64,000 bases of DNA from Lunularia cruciata (lineage: Eukaryota > Streptophyta > Marchantiopsida > Lunulariales > Lunulariaceae), in assembly GCA_948567375.1 (NCBI GenBank), contig OX419761.1, positions 7,442,501 through 7,506,500 on the forward strand, written 5' to 3'. The notes beneath the pieces were generated by a model. The model saw only the letters and a program-made list of their open reading frames with translations, made no database searches and had not been told where the DNA came from. A program made the translations under genes and the position numbers. Shown here one piece after another: positions 12,261-23,089 of this stretch (position 1 is its first letter; each line of letters begins with the position of its first letter).

Positions 12261-15200
12261 TGTGACAACCCGGCAAATATCACTTTTGTGGTAATTGGGT
12301 AAGTAAAGTTTGTTCCCGTAGAGATACGAGTCAGAATTGGTCAAATACAAAGCAAACAATAGCAATTGCAGTTCTTCTTGGTTGCGTCTTTAATCTCTCA
12401 GGTAGAAACCACACCCAGAAGAGAGTAACAAGCACTGATTTGCAATCTTGTCACAAATTTACACTCCTTAATCACAACTCCTTTAATTCTTTCGAAACAA
12501 TCTTGATTGTGATGATTCAGGCTCTCCCAAAAATGGCACTTCACTGCAACACAACTTTCCCTCAGAATTGTGTTCCACCCCTCCATTGAAGGCACAACTT
12601 CCTCGATCAAAATTGCTTCACATCAACTTTGCACTGCACTCACAAATGCAGAATACTACAAACACTACAATTCCTCTTAGATCTATCAAGGCATTGCTTT
12701 GATTGCACTTCACTCAAGATCAAACACACAGAATGAAGATCAAGGCTGCGGAATCCAACATCCAACAAGCACACTGACTTGCACTTTGAATTTCTTCACA
12801 CACTCACAAACACAATTGCAAAGCTGATACTCGGAATCAAGCTCAAGTGACGAGCACTACTTCACAACACTTTGCTTTATCTATTCTCAAAAATAATGAG
12901 CACTAAACAACAATTCTCTGCGAATGCCACTCTTAAGTAGTGAAGCAACCAACAGTTCTAACAACTATACCATTCTACAACAACTCTTCTAACCTACATA
13001 TCCGAAATGACAATGCACCTCTTCATATCTGCCTCTTCAAATCTCAAAACTGTTACTACTCCAATCCGATATCTACTTCGTCATTGGCTTTCAAACCCAA
13101 ACCCAAAGTAAATTTACTTCCTATTACTCTGTCTTCGGGTTTCACAACTTCTAATTCTTCTACCAGATCCAACAATTCTCTTTCCTGGTCTAAAATTCCA
13201 CTAGTGGGTAACTTATCTAACTCTTTATCTCCCGAACCACTCTTCTCTAATGTCTCTAATGCTAACTCCAAAGTCATCTATACTCCTACTTCATCTACTT
13301 CAGGTTTGGCTCTAACATCCTTTCGAAGCTTGTCTATCTCCAACTTTCCTAAGTCTAATCTAATCGTGATATTATCTTCTACCTCTAATATCTTCCTATC
13401 TACACAAGTCCTGAGACTTATCAACAACGCATTCAAATTTGTATCTTTTGCATGTCTTTGTCTCGTCTCCTGCACCAACTTGGCTTTCACCATTTCTTTC
13501 TCCTTCTCCTTCTGTTCAATCTTCTCCTCCTGATTACAAAGTAACTCTCGTAACCTCTCTTCTTCCCTATATCATACTGCTAACTCCCTTTGCCAGAGTT
13601 GCTTCTTCTCTTCAACGCTCTCCATGACTCTATCAAGCTCTTGTTCCTTCGCTGCTACCCTCGCCATAGCATGGATAAGTTCTACTCTTGAATCAGCAAA
13701 CTGCTGCTTCAAAATCTCATACTCTGCTACTTGTCTCTCCCTCGCTATGTCATTCTTCCTAACAAGCTCCTCTCAATATACGACTTCTCTCTTCAAGTCT
13801 TCAATTACCTGAGTCTTCACTACTGCCTCCGCTTGCAATACTTCACTTTCCTCCTCACCTCGGGTTATGATCTTCTTCAACTCCGAGTTCTCTTCTTCTA
13901 ATCTCAATAAGACCTGCAAAATAGTCTTCACTTTTGGACAAGTTGACTGCATTTCCTTCTTCCGGTGCTCCAATTTCACCAACAATGGACACACGATCTC
14001 CCGTAGGTACTCCATTCCATCACTTGCAACTACCTCCTCTTGCATTGCAATCTCCCTTCTCACTTCTTGTCCGCCTGATACTCACCTCCGTCTCTACAGT
14101 CTTTGTATTGGAACTGACGCCTTGCTTCCCGAGCTTTCATTCACTTCTTCTTTTGCCTTACTTAGACCTGCCTCACACTTTGCCTTGCATCTTGAGCAAA
14201 CTCCCCTCTGAATTGCGATCTTCTTCTCTTCGGGCTCAGGTATTTCATCCTCCAACTTTGTGTTGTCCTCCGCCTTGATCTCCGCCTGCACTTCTTCTTC
14301 CTCCTTTGTAGCAACTGGCACCGACTTCATTTCTCCACCTTCGTTGCTGTTGCTACTTGTATCTCCACTTTGTAGTGTTAGCTCGGGTTCCTCCTCGCGC
14401 TCTGAGTCTTCGGACTTGCACTCAGCTTCACCCTCCAAGTCTTTGTCTTCTGACTCGATCACCACCATACCTTGCCTCGGGTTTCCTCTCCTGGTCTTCC
14501 GAGGTTTTGTCATGTCTTTGGCTTTGGCCTGCCAACGTCGATTCTTCAATTTTGGAGTACTCGCTTCTATCTCCATGTTCTTCCCCATCTTCTTGTAGTA
14601 CTTGTCTGTGCTTTGGATTTGAAGGATGTACTGTTGCTCCTCTACATTGACTTCTCTTCTTAAGTCGGGATGGAAATGCGACACCATTCAAGTTTGCTCT
14701 GCTGAGTTGAGCAAATTCAACCCGAGGTAAAAGTGAACCGCAAATGGCACAATGTAATGTGGAGGTGACTTATCCAGCAAATTCCACACCATTTGTCGCG
14801 TCCTTCCATGGAAGCACCTCGCCCACTTGATTGGTTCTCCTGCAAACACTTTGTGAAAGAACACCGCTTGGTGTTTCATCACATACGTCGTTCTCTCCGG
14901 CTTCAAGATTGCCATTAGAGCACTCACAATCCCACTCTTGACAGGATCTTTATAACTCTCCACTTTGTAGCCATTCTTTGTCCGCTTTGACAAGAATGCA
15001 TCCCTTACCTCTTGGGTTTCTTTGGCTACCTCTCCCTTCCCCAAGAACATGGCACCCTGCTTTGCGCCTACCTCTTTTATGAGTACTAATCTCCAATCCA
15101 ACTCTGTCAAGCAAGTCGGATTTCCTCTCTTCCCTTCTTCCTCGGGCCCATTGAGACACTTGCTCTTGATGATCTCAGTCATGAAACCTGGAAAACTAAC

Positions 15201-15879
15201 ATTCCAATTCCATGCCAAGAACGTAATCCAAAGTCAACTCAAGACTTTGATTCTTGTGATTTGTCTAACCTCCAAATCGCATGATACCTCACTACAAATT
15301 TGGAGTTCTTCTTTCCTCCTCCCATCTCTCTTGCTTTCTCATTGTCTCTCAATTTCACTCTCTCGACTTCTCCCTTACACACTAGCGCATCTTCAACTCT
15401 ATTAACCTTCCCACAATCACTTGTAGGACGACTTCTTAACGGCAAAGGAAAATTGCTTGACATTGCTTCGTTGCAAGCCTGATTTTTATAGAGTTGCGCT
15501 TTCTTTGTCTCTCTTCAATTCAAGTTTCTACCAAGAAATCACACCTCCTGCATGTGCTTGTCACTGTCAATCGTACTTCATGCGTATGGGCCGCCGGTTT
15601 TGAACGGTCCCTTCTTGAATTTCTTGCCCCGACAAAAGGTTGTTAGACTGACTTCGCCTCGGGTTGAGCTCCTCCCAATACAAAGACTCCTTACTTTGGG
15701 TTGTATGCTGACAAGGCATTTCCAAGACTTTGCCTTATGACCCAAAGTCACTTTACTTTGGGTTTCATCTTGAATACTCTTTTCTTTGCCTTCTTCGGCC
15801 ATATAAGCGCAATCCGACTTCTCTATACACTTCTTCTTCTCTATTTTGGAAAAAAAAACAAAAAAATGTGGGCACCACA
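12261..15879 (-). mobile_element. Family-L solo LTR inserted in E1 3' LTR
   Basis: A 3619-bp unit reading, on the minus strand, from TGTGGTGCCCACA (15879) to GGGTTGTCACA (12261). It has TG...CA ends and flanks GCAAG (12256-12260) and ACAAG (15880-15884), a 5-bp target duplication with one mismatch. The E1 3' LTR resumes on the far side. No internal region, PBS or PPT is present, so this is a solo LTR left by recombination, or a non-autonomous LTR-only insertion. On its coding strand it carries the best-preserved copy of the U3 reading frame. Confidence 0.85.
13056..15218 (-). pseudogene. U3-encoded HFY-domain coiled-coil protein (best-preserved copy)
   Basis: One frame can be followed for about 720 codons (15218 to 13056), interrupted by about six single stops and no obvious frameshift. 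Order of parts: N-terminal HFY domain (about residues 1-180: LDWRLVLIKEVGAK, YKDPVKSG, SALMAILKPERTTYVMKHQ, HKVFAGEPIKWARCF, PPHYIVPFAVHFYLGLNLL); a basic stretch (KPRKTRRGNPR); a long acidic linker; a heptad-rich coiled coil (LLRLEEENSELKKII, AKEQELDRVMESVEEKK); and a conserved C-terminal block (DRKILEVEDNITIRLDL, KPEVDEVGV, DQERELLDLVEE). Against the copy at 44500-46541 it lacks an in-frame segment of roughly 60 codons. Several stops sit where that copy has CAG, CGA or AGA. A further frame upstream (15463-15239) may be the true N-terminus. I do not recognise the function; a nuclear or structural accessory protein is only a guess. Confidence 0.72.
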
Positions 15880-15959
15880 ACAAGGATCAAAGTCTTAAAA
15901 AGACTTCACATCACATTTTTGGCTTGGAACTAGAATTTGAGCTCTCTAGGTTTCATGGC

Positions 15960-18938
15960 AGAAATTGTTGCCAACAATTGGAAAGATTAGCCCAAGAAAA
16001 AAGGGAATAGAGGAAATCCGGCTCAATGGACTAAGTTGGATTGGAGATCAGTCTTGGGGAGAGAAGCCGAGAGAAGTAGGAGGAGTCACCTTCTATTGGA
16101 AGTGTGAGTCTTTAGAAGAAATTGTCAAGGTGAAAAACTATTTCAAAGACCTCGCACCAAGAATTAGTACAAGGTTGATAGTATAAGGACCCAGTATGAA
16201 GAGGGATTGTCAGCATGATGATGGCCATGTTTAAGCCAAAGTGAACCACTTATGTAATGATGCAGCATGCAATGTTCTCTCACTAGATGTTTGCAAGAGA
16301 GGTAGTAGATTGGGTGAGGTGTTTGCTCCAATGTGTAGAGTAGATGATTTACCTGTTGGAGAATGATTATGCCACTCCACTACTTTGTACCCTTTGCAGC
16401 CCACTTCTACTTTGGATTAAACTTACTTAGCTTGGAGGAGAGAGGAAGGATGGTGTCTCACTTTCACCTGACTTACAAAGAGAAGTGGATGGAGATGAGC
16501 AGTTTTACATCAAGTGGGTTTGAGAAGGCGATGACCACTATCTCAAGAGCGGGAGGGAGAGAAATAATGTCAATGGACATCCCCATGCTAAGAAAGAGAA
16601 GTAGATCCAAGAGAAGAATAACATTGATACATACAGCCTCAAAAGATAAGAAGGCTGAATCTGAAGCCAACGCCAAAGTAGTGAAGGAACTATCTTTGGA
16701 GGAAGAATCAAAAGGAGAAACCAAGTGGAAGTATGAAAACTTGGAAGCAGAAGAAGAGTTCACTCTACAAAGTGGAGAGTCCAGAAGTGAGAGTGAGGGA
16801 GAGCCCAAATTTTAGCAATCAAGAGAAGAGATTGTTGAAGAAGAAGAGCAAGAGTTTCACAAGCTGATTAACCGCATGGAAGGAGGAGACAAACCTTGTC
16901 TGGAGTTGCTTGCAGTTGAGTTAGAAGACAACCAAGCATGAGAAGAGGCAGTGAGATCAAAGAGAAGTGATCAAGCTATAGTTGAAGGTTTAAGCAAAGT
17001 TGAAGAAGGAGAGAGTCTAGATGGTGTGATGTTGAAGGTACAAAGATCAAGCCTTTGGGGTAAAGCACCAGCCAAAGAATCACCTACCCAAGACAAAGAT
17101 GTGGAAGATGATGAAGGAAGATATGTCAGTGTCAAATATCTATCAAAGATTGTTTGTCTGTTGTTGCTATAGCTACAAAGAAAGATAGTGGAGTTGAAGA
17201 AAGATCATCTTTGAGTGAAGGATAAGTTGAAAGTAGTAAGGCACTAGAGTGAATAGACCTTGGATTTAAGGAGTAAGCTAACCTGAGGAGAGAAGAAAGC
17301 CAAAGAACTTTGGTGTGAACTAGTTCTTTGGAAGAAAAGCATTGATACCTTGCAGGAGAACTTCTTGAAGAGTGATGAGGAGCTTAAGGAGCAAAACGTG
17401 TTGTTCAAGAAGATGAATCACAAATTTCTTGATGCAAGGGTAGAAGTTATACACTCAAAAACAATTGCAGCAGTAATGGAACAAGAGCTGTAGAGTTTGA
17501 AAAAGAGTGCAATGGAGAAGAATCAAGCCTGGAAATGTGAGTTGACAGATAGACAGTGGGAGGAAGATGGATTGCATGGTTTGATCAAAAGTGTAAAAGT
17601 TCAACTAGCCCAGTATGTGGAAGAGAAGGAAGTGTTGAAGGTAGTATTTGAGGACAAGTTAATGATGTAACGGAATGAGTTGGAGGTAGAGCAAGGTAAG
17701 GAGAAGGTAGTTCCAAGTATGGAGTTGGTTCAATCAGAGCAGTCATTGAGGAGTTGAAGGTGATGTAGAGTATTGGAGCCAAGGTTAAGTTAGAAGAGGT
17801 GAGGCTGCACAAATTAAGATTGTTGGTGCAAGCGATGAGAAGGAGGAAGGCAAAAGAAGTTGATATGAATTTGTTGATTCATTTGAGAGATCGTGTAGAT
17901 AGGAAGATGTTAGAGGTAGGAGACAATGTTTGTCTCAGATAAGATCTTGTTAGATCTGTGAGCCGGCCTGTCTCTCACTCAAGTTGAACCTCTGATGGCT
18001 ATTATGGTAGCGCACCATGGACTAAGAAGGCAAGGAACTCCAACTCCATCATACTCCTCCAAGGCTAACACTCCAAGACTCAAGACATTGCTCACTAGAG
18101 AACTCAATGAGAGAGAGATAGTTGCAAATGAAAGGATGATGAGTACTTCCTCACCCCTTGTTTATATACTTGTGAAATAGTTATGCACTAAAGTTACTAA
18201 TTACCATAGTAACTCAAGTTACTAGACTAAAAGTCAAGTAAAGTAAAAAATTAGAAAGGAATATCCATTCATATGGGCATATTCTCCTAAGCATGTGGTC
18301 TTATCTTGACCCAACCATTAAGTCAAGGATTCCTTCACATGGGCTATCCTTGGACTATAGAAGAATCCAAAACAAAAAGGCTTGCGGGCCCAAGAGTTCT
18401 CAATGCTTTCCTCAAAGCCAAACACCTAAGAATAATACCAAGTCAACACACTAGAATCCAAAATAGTGGTGCTCATCTTTTCCACTTCCTATAAAGTAAG
18501 GTCCCCTCTATCTTAGCTCTGACTAAATTTAGCTAATCATGACTAATGTAGAACCATCCTTTATTTTTATCTAAATAATATCTCTCAAGTACTTGTAATA
18601 CCAAGTTAAATATCACAATACCACACACATGCACAAATGGGTGTTACAGATCAGACTTAGATAGACTTTATAGTGAGATGAAGATAAATAAGAAGTCCAA
18701 AGTCATAGAATTAGGAGTGCAGATGTCTTTTGCTGAGTAACTTAAGATATTAGAAGAGAGTAGGTTAGAGAATGAGAAAGTAGATAGGTTACCTATCATT
18801 CCAATTTCAGTTCAACTTGAAGAGATAATAGAAATAGTGGATGAATTAGTAGTATTAGATAGACCCAAAGTTGGAGAAGTAATTTAAGGAACCTTGGGTT
18901 TGGAAGCCAAAGTCAATGTTGACATCAGATCGGATTAG
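15960..18938 (+). pseudogene. U3 coiled-coil protein remnant, E1 3' LTR copy
   Basis: Same protein as at 13056-15218, more decayed. The HFY signature is clear at about 16363-16470 (PLHYFVPFAAHFYFGLNLL, then MVSHFH). It is followed by a basic then acidic linker (16600-16860), coiled coil (about 17300-17650) and the C-terminal DRKMLEVGDNV block near 17890. The family-G solo LTR (17957-18648) interrupts that block between RSDL-coding bases. The coding trace ends at 18938 (VDIRSD then stop). Multiple stops and frame changes are present. Confidence 0.68.
17957..18648 (-). mobile_element. Solo LTR, family G (692 bp)
   Basis: Plus-strand sequence runs from TGTGAGCCGGCCTGTCTC to GGGTGTTACA. In element sense (minus) it starts TGTAACACCC and ends GGCCGGCTCACA. 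It interrupts the family-L sequence GTTAGATC|AGACTT, which is intact at 1280-1295 in the 5' LTR copy, and repeats (A)GATC on both sides (17952-17956 and 18648-18652). Empty-site comparison and target duplication therefore agree. It is nearly identical in length to the copies at 32648-33339 and 42373-43064. Confidence 0.93.
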
Positions 18939-19979
18939 TAATAGATTTGAGATTTGAAGAGGCAGATATGAAGATCAGGTTTTTCATTTGGGGATCTATA
19001 GTTTGGTAAAGTTGTTAGGAAATGATATTTTTATTTGTAAGTATCAAGTGCTTAGCCTATTTAAAGGAAGTATTTGTAGTGTGTTATTGTTAAGTATTGA
19101 AATTTTAAAGTTGAGTAAAGCAAAGTGTTGTAACTCAATGCTTGTCATTTTAGCTTATTTCTGAGTATAGATCTTGTGTGTGTATGTGAGTTTTTGGCAA
19201 AATTTGAAGTGCAGGTCAGTGTGTGTTGTATTCCACAATTCTAATGTTCATTCTATGTGTTTGATTTTGAGTGAATAGGAATCAAAGCAATGCCTTGACA
19301 TATCCATGAGGAATTGTAGTGTTAGTAGTATTCTACAGTTATAAGCACAACTTTGGATTGATGCAAAGCAATCTTGGTTGGGGAAGTTGTACCTTCAGTG
19401 GAGGGGTGGAATACAATTTTGAGGCAAAGTCATTTCATAGTCATTTGGAGAATTGAATCACCACAATCAAGATTGTTTGGAAAGATTTGAAGAATTGTGA
19501 TTCGGGTGTTGTGATTTATGAGAAGATTGTGATTCAGTGCTTGTTACTCTCTTATGGGTGTAGTTTATACCTAAGATATTAAATAAAAACTCAAGAAGAA
19601 CTGATTAGTTATTATTTTACTTTGTATTTGACCATTGCTGACTTGTATCTCTATGGTAATGAACTTTTCTTATTGATTACCACAAAAGCAATACATGCTA
19701 GCTTGTGAATGTCAATCAGGTGTAGACACAATAGAAGAGCAGTTATTGTGGATGCTTCAAGAACCTATCATCAAAGATCCAAAGCCTAAATTTTTTTTGG
19801 GTGTTTAACTTACCATCCATAGCTTGGATGACTCAAAAGAATTCCATCCTAATGTTTCTTATTCCTTTTTAAACGTAGGAGAAGGATTCCTTGGACTATC
19901 TACAAATTGGGATTTGTTCTATTACTCACCCAAAAGAATTAGCATTGACCCTAATTTGACCTTTATTTCTAACCAAATG

Positions 19980-21660
19980 GCAAATCACATGCACTTTACT
20001 TGAAAAAAGTATGAAAGATTCAAGAGGATGGATGAGTATGAGGACCCAAAAGCCTCATAAAGGAATTTTAGATCATTACAATAGCTAACAAAGTAGATGT
20101 AGAAGAAGATTGACTTTGAACCTTCTTGCATTTGATGAGAAAGCAAGCTAGGAACTGGTACTCAAAACCCTACAAATGTGGAAGACTATACAACAATATG
20201 GAGTAAATTCCTAGAATGATTTAGAGAACTGGAATTTGAGGCTAAAATCTTTGTCACTCAATAGTCTGGTTCAAAAGAAGAAAAAGAAGTTGATGGATTA
20301 TAAGGAAAGATTCTTGCATCCTTTAAGCCAAGAACCTATGTGTTGTGCCACCTTGGGCTACTTGGATGCTCAAGCAATGGCTTGGTTCCTAGGAGGAATC
20401 CCTCCAAAACTTTGCATTTTTGCTAATGAACGTAATCATGATGAGCCTAGCCCGGTGATCAAGTTGGTGGAACTATATAAGTCTACCAAGATGAACCCCT
20501 TGAGAAAAATATTTTAAGGTGAAGAACAAAGAAACCAAGTAGGAAGGCAACCTAATAGAAACCTTGTTTGTCTTTGGAAATGTCCAGTATGACTTTGTCA
20601 AAAGATGAAAAGGATCAGCAAAGGTGATCAAGAAGAATTCTATGCAATTGAGAACAAGTTGGAAGAACTCATCAAGGATTTTGCTGACTTCAAGGTACAA
20701 TTGATGGGAGCAAAGGAAATAAGATACCATCCTTGTACATCCAACCAAACATTTGGTGCACCATCCAATCAAGATATGCTAATACAAAAAAAAATTCTAC
20801 ATGTTCCTCTTCCTAAATACATCACATGGAATGGGCACCTGAGTGGAAAAAGCAAGAGTACTACATGGAGAAGGAAGACCAAGTCTTTGCCATTCAAGAA
20901 ATACCTACTAGTGTGAACTTGTGCACCTCTTTATCCCAATATGTGCCACTAGAGAATCTTGCTGGTGAACCACAACAAAGAATTCTACCATGGAAAAATG
21001 CTAAAGTTGAGGCATGCTATAATTGTGGAGTATCTAAGTATTGGTTGTCAAATTGTCTAGAGCACAAGAAAAAATTCCCACACTTGCTACTATTTGGTAA
21101 CTATGGAGCTTCAAGGCATGTGCAAGCAAATTGTCTTCAACCTTTACTCCAAAGACCACCAATCAGGTTTGTGCCTATTCAATTTTGCACTTAGGTGGAT
21201 ATAAGAGTTCATTATGTAAGACTAGAGGAGTAGAGAGACCCTACAAGGAACATTTGTCCAATGACAATGGTGGGCCACATTAAGGAGTCAGGAAGGTACT
21301 TGCATGCTTGACGCATAAGAAGGACAATATCACTTCTTTCTTGGAGTCATCAGACTCCTTCAAACCTAGACAAAAGGAAATTCATCCTTAAGAGGAGTTT
21401 TCACAAACAAAAACCATGGTTTTTGGAGAAGGCTAAGCTCAAGGAAAATGAGGAAGATACTCAAAGTGAGGTGTCCAACACCAAGATAGATGACCCTCCT
21501 ATACTACAAACCATTTCTCCAAGTAACACATCCCAAGGCACTATTTCAAAGTTTTGGCTAACATCTAAAATGAAGTATAGAAGCTTTTGGGAGAGATCAA
21601 CAAAAATAACAAGAAGGCTTCAAAACCATCAAAGATGTAGCAAGGCAAACCCTTGATATT
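19980..21660 (+). pseudogene. Gypsy gag remnant (E6)
   Basis: Decayed Gag of the same type as E1. Readable blocks are MDEYEDPKAS, LEFRELEFEAK, LDAQAMAWFLGGIPPKLCIFANERN (about 20360-20430, parallel to AITWFLGRLSLEIQIFAKERN in E1), and two worn zinc knuckles. The first is at 21015-21056 (CYNCGVSKYWLSNC, His replaced by Tyr); the second near 21088-21135 has Cys positions replaced. It follows the E1 3' LTR end by about 270 bp with no visible PBS, so it is a separate truncated element rather than part of E1. No RT or integrase follows. Confidence 0.6.
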
Positions 21661-22503
21661 CTCCTACTTTGGTAGGAAACAGATTTTAACATGAAGCCAA
21701 ATGATATTTACGCTACAACTCTAAAGGACTTTAGCCTAGAAGAGAATATAATGAAGAAGGCCAAAAGTTCATAACCAGCATTGGATATGTGGCATTTGCT
21801 AGGAATTATATCATCCTTTGTCCTATAACCAAGATGGTGTATGTAGCAACCCACTCAACCTCTTTTGGTTGTATTTTTTTCTCTCTTTTGTTTTATTATG
21901 ACAATATTTTGTGAAAATTAGTATTAGCAAATAGGATTCAAAGGTTTCATACATGGTAGGTAGGATAACCAACCACAGTGAAGGAAGGACAAGTCTAAAG
22001 ATATGCAAATTTTGTCAAAAAGGATGGGTTGTCTTGATATTATTGGTTTTGTACACCATCAGCCACAAACACTCATCGCCACAATATCTTTTGTTTATGT
22101 TGTACCTTTAAGTTTGACACATCTTTGTTTTTAGTGCACCCTTGGGTATGACCATTCTCAACCACATAAGCAAGGAACAAAGGGCAATTATCCACATCAG
22201 CAAATACACATGCAAAGGAATGCTACTTGTACCAAAGAACTGATTTTGGTAACCATTTGGCATCATGGTGCTTCTTACATGTGGGAGCAATGATAAGCCA
22301 CCATAATTACCTGCCAAATTGTTCAACTACCAATGATGTTATAAGGCCCCACCTCTTTCTAAAGTGCACCTTGTCATGGGGTGAAAGGGTACTTTACAAT
22401 AATACAAACTATGGGCAAGAATCAATGCGAGAAAGAAACATCCATGAGCAAGAACCAAGTGCGGGCCAACGTATAACACAAAGACTACATGAAGGAAGAG
22501 AGA
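21661..22503. other. No gene recognised
   Basis: About 840 bp of AT-rich sequence with only short chance reading frames on either strand. It may be the tail of the gag remnant to its left. No LTR ends, knuckles or RT motifs were found. Confidence 0.5.
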
Positions 22504-22994
22504 CTGTTAGAATGTATGGTAGTTAGAAGGAAACAATTAAGGCTTTGTCTGCACACTAATAGGGTAGGTTGTGTACATCTAGAAGAGATGCATCTATGGG
22601 AAGAGAAACACTTGGCATTTATGGTGCAAGCACGCAAGGAGGTGGTGGGTGTAGGAAGAGAATTGATTAGGGTAGACATAAATTCTTTTTAGGGTAGCTA
22701 TTTAAGTGGGTTGTTCACTTTTAAGTGTGTAATCTTCTAACCAAGTGACCATGATAGGGGATTCTTGTAGGGTAGATTCACTTATCTCTCAAAACCTTGT
22801 GTTCACCTACATGCAAGGGATAAGAGTATCATTGTAACTGCAAGAGCTGAATGTTGCCCTATATTGAGGTTGTATGATTGATGCTGTCAAGAGGATCTCA
22901 ATATCCAAGCGTAATAAAAAAGCCATTATTCTACCTGAATTCTATGAATGATAATATGCAATTATGAGAATGAATTTACATTCTAGTTGCATCA
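22504..22994 (+). repeat. Possible copia-type LTR (~490 bp)
   Basis: The segment starts TGTTAGAATGTATGG, has a TATA-like TATTTAAG near 22698 and an AATAAAA near 22910, and ends GTTGCATCA. Shortly after it lies ATAGTATCACAATCAATGC, reminiscent of the initiator-Met primer site TGGTATCAGAGC. These cues together suggest a 5' LTR of Ty1/copia type. No second copy and no copia protein is visible, and the sequence that follows codes gypsy-like Gag, so the call is tentative. Confidence 0.35.
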
Positions 22995-23089
22995 GCCCTA
23001 TACATAGTATCACAATCAATGCTCATATATGATCATATGCCCATAAAAAATCCCATAGTTCATCCTATAGCTCAATTGGGATTGCACAT

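Larger units (their letters stand above)
1..19710 (+). mobile_element. E1: old Ty3/gypsy element with ~3.7-kb LTRs (family L), nested insertions
   Basis: The layout is 5' LTR (cut by the window edge) to 2352, primer-binding-like site at 2355, untranslated leader, gag with two CCHC knuckles, protease, RT, RNase H, integrase, a purine tract at 11654-11673, and a 3' LTR from 11676 to about 19710. The pol domain order and RT wording (GYNQV, FxxDFCVFG) fit the non-chromodomain Tat/Athila side of Ty3/gypsy; no chromodomain is visible. The internal part is about 9.3 kb. The 3' LTR is interrupted by a reverse family-L LTR (12261-15879) and a family-G solo LTR (17957-18648). The two LTRs are clearly diverged from each other, and all genes are full of stops, so the insertion is old. 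The left end and left target duplication lie outside the window. Confidence 0.82.
11676..19710 (+). repeat. 3' LTR of E1 (family L), split by two insertions
   Basis: It starts TGTGGTACCTACATTT at 11676, like the other family-L starts at 36579 and 43554. It runs to 12260, is interrupted by the reverse family-L LTR 12261-15879, resumes at about 15885, is interrupted again by the family-G LTR 17957-18648, and ends near 19710. Without the insertions it is about 3.7 kb. The TATA-like TATTTAAA at 19058-19065 matches that of the 5' LTR (1690-1697). Its last ~15 bases (GCTTGTGAATG) are degraded against TTGTCACA, so the exact end is uncertain by a few bases. Confidence 0.78.

Noticed and set aside
12940-13627. 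Long plus-strand frames at 12940-13533 and 13439-13627
   Set aside because: These are Ser/Leu-rich mirror frames opposite the minus-strand Glu/Lys-rich U3 protein. The minus frame is the one conserved in other copies.
17995-18180. A 61-codon frame (MAIMVAHHGLRRQGTPTPSY...) preserved in five copies
   Set aside because: It lies antisense in the R/U5 part of the family-G LTR and recurs at 25380, 32683, 43026 (minus) and 47503 (minus) only because the LTR copies are similar. No domain, and the paired second frame in the same LTR behaves the same way.
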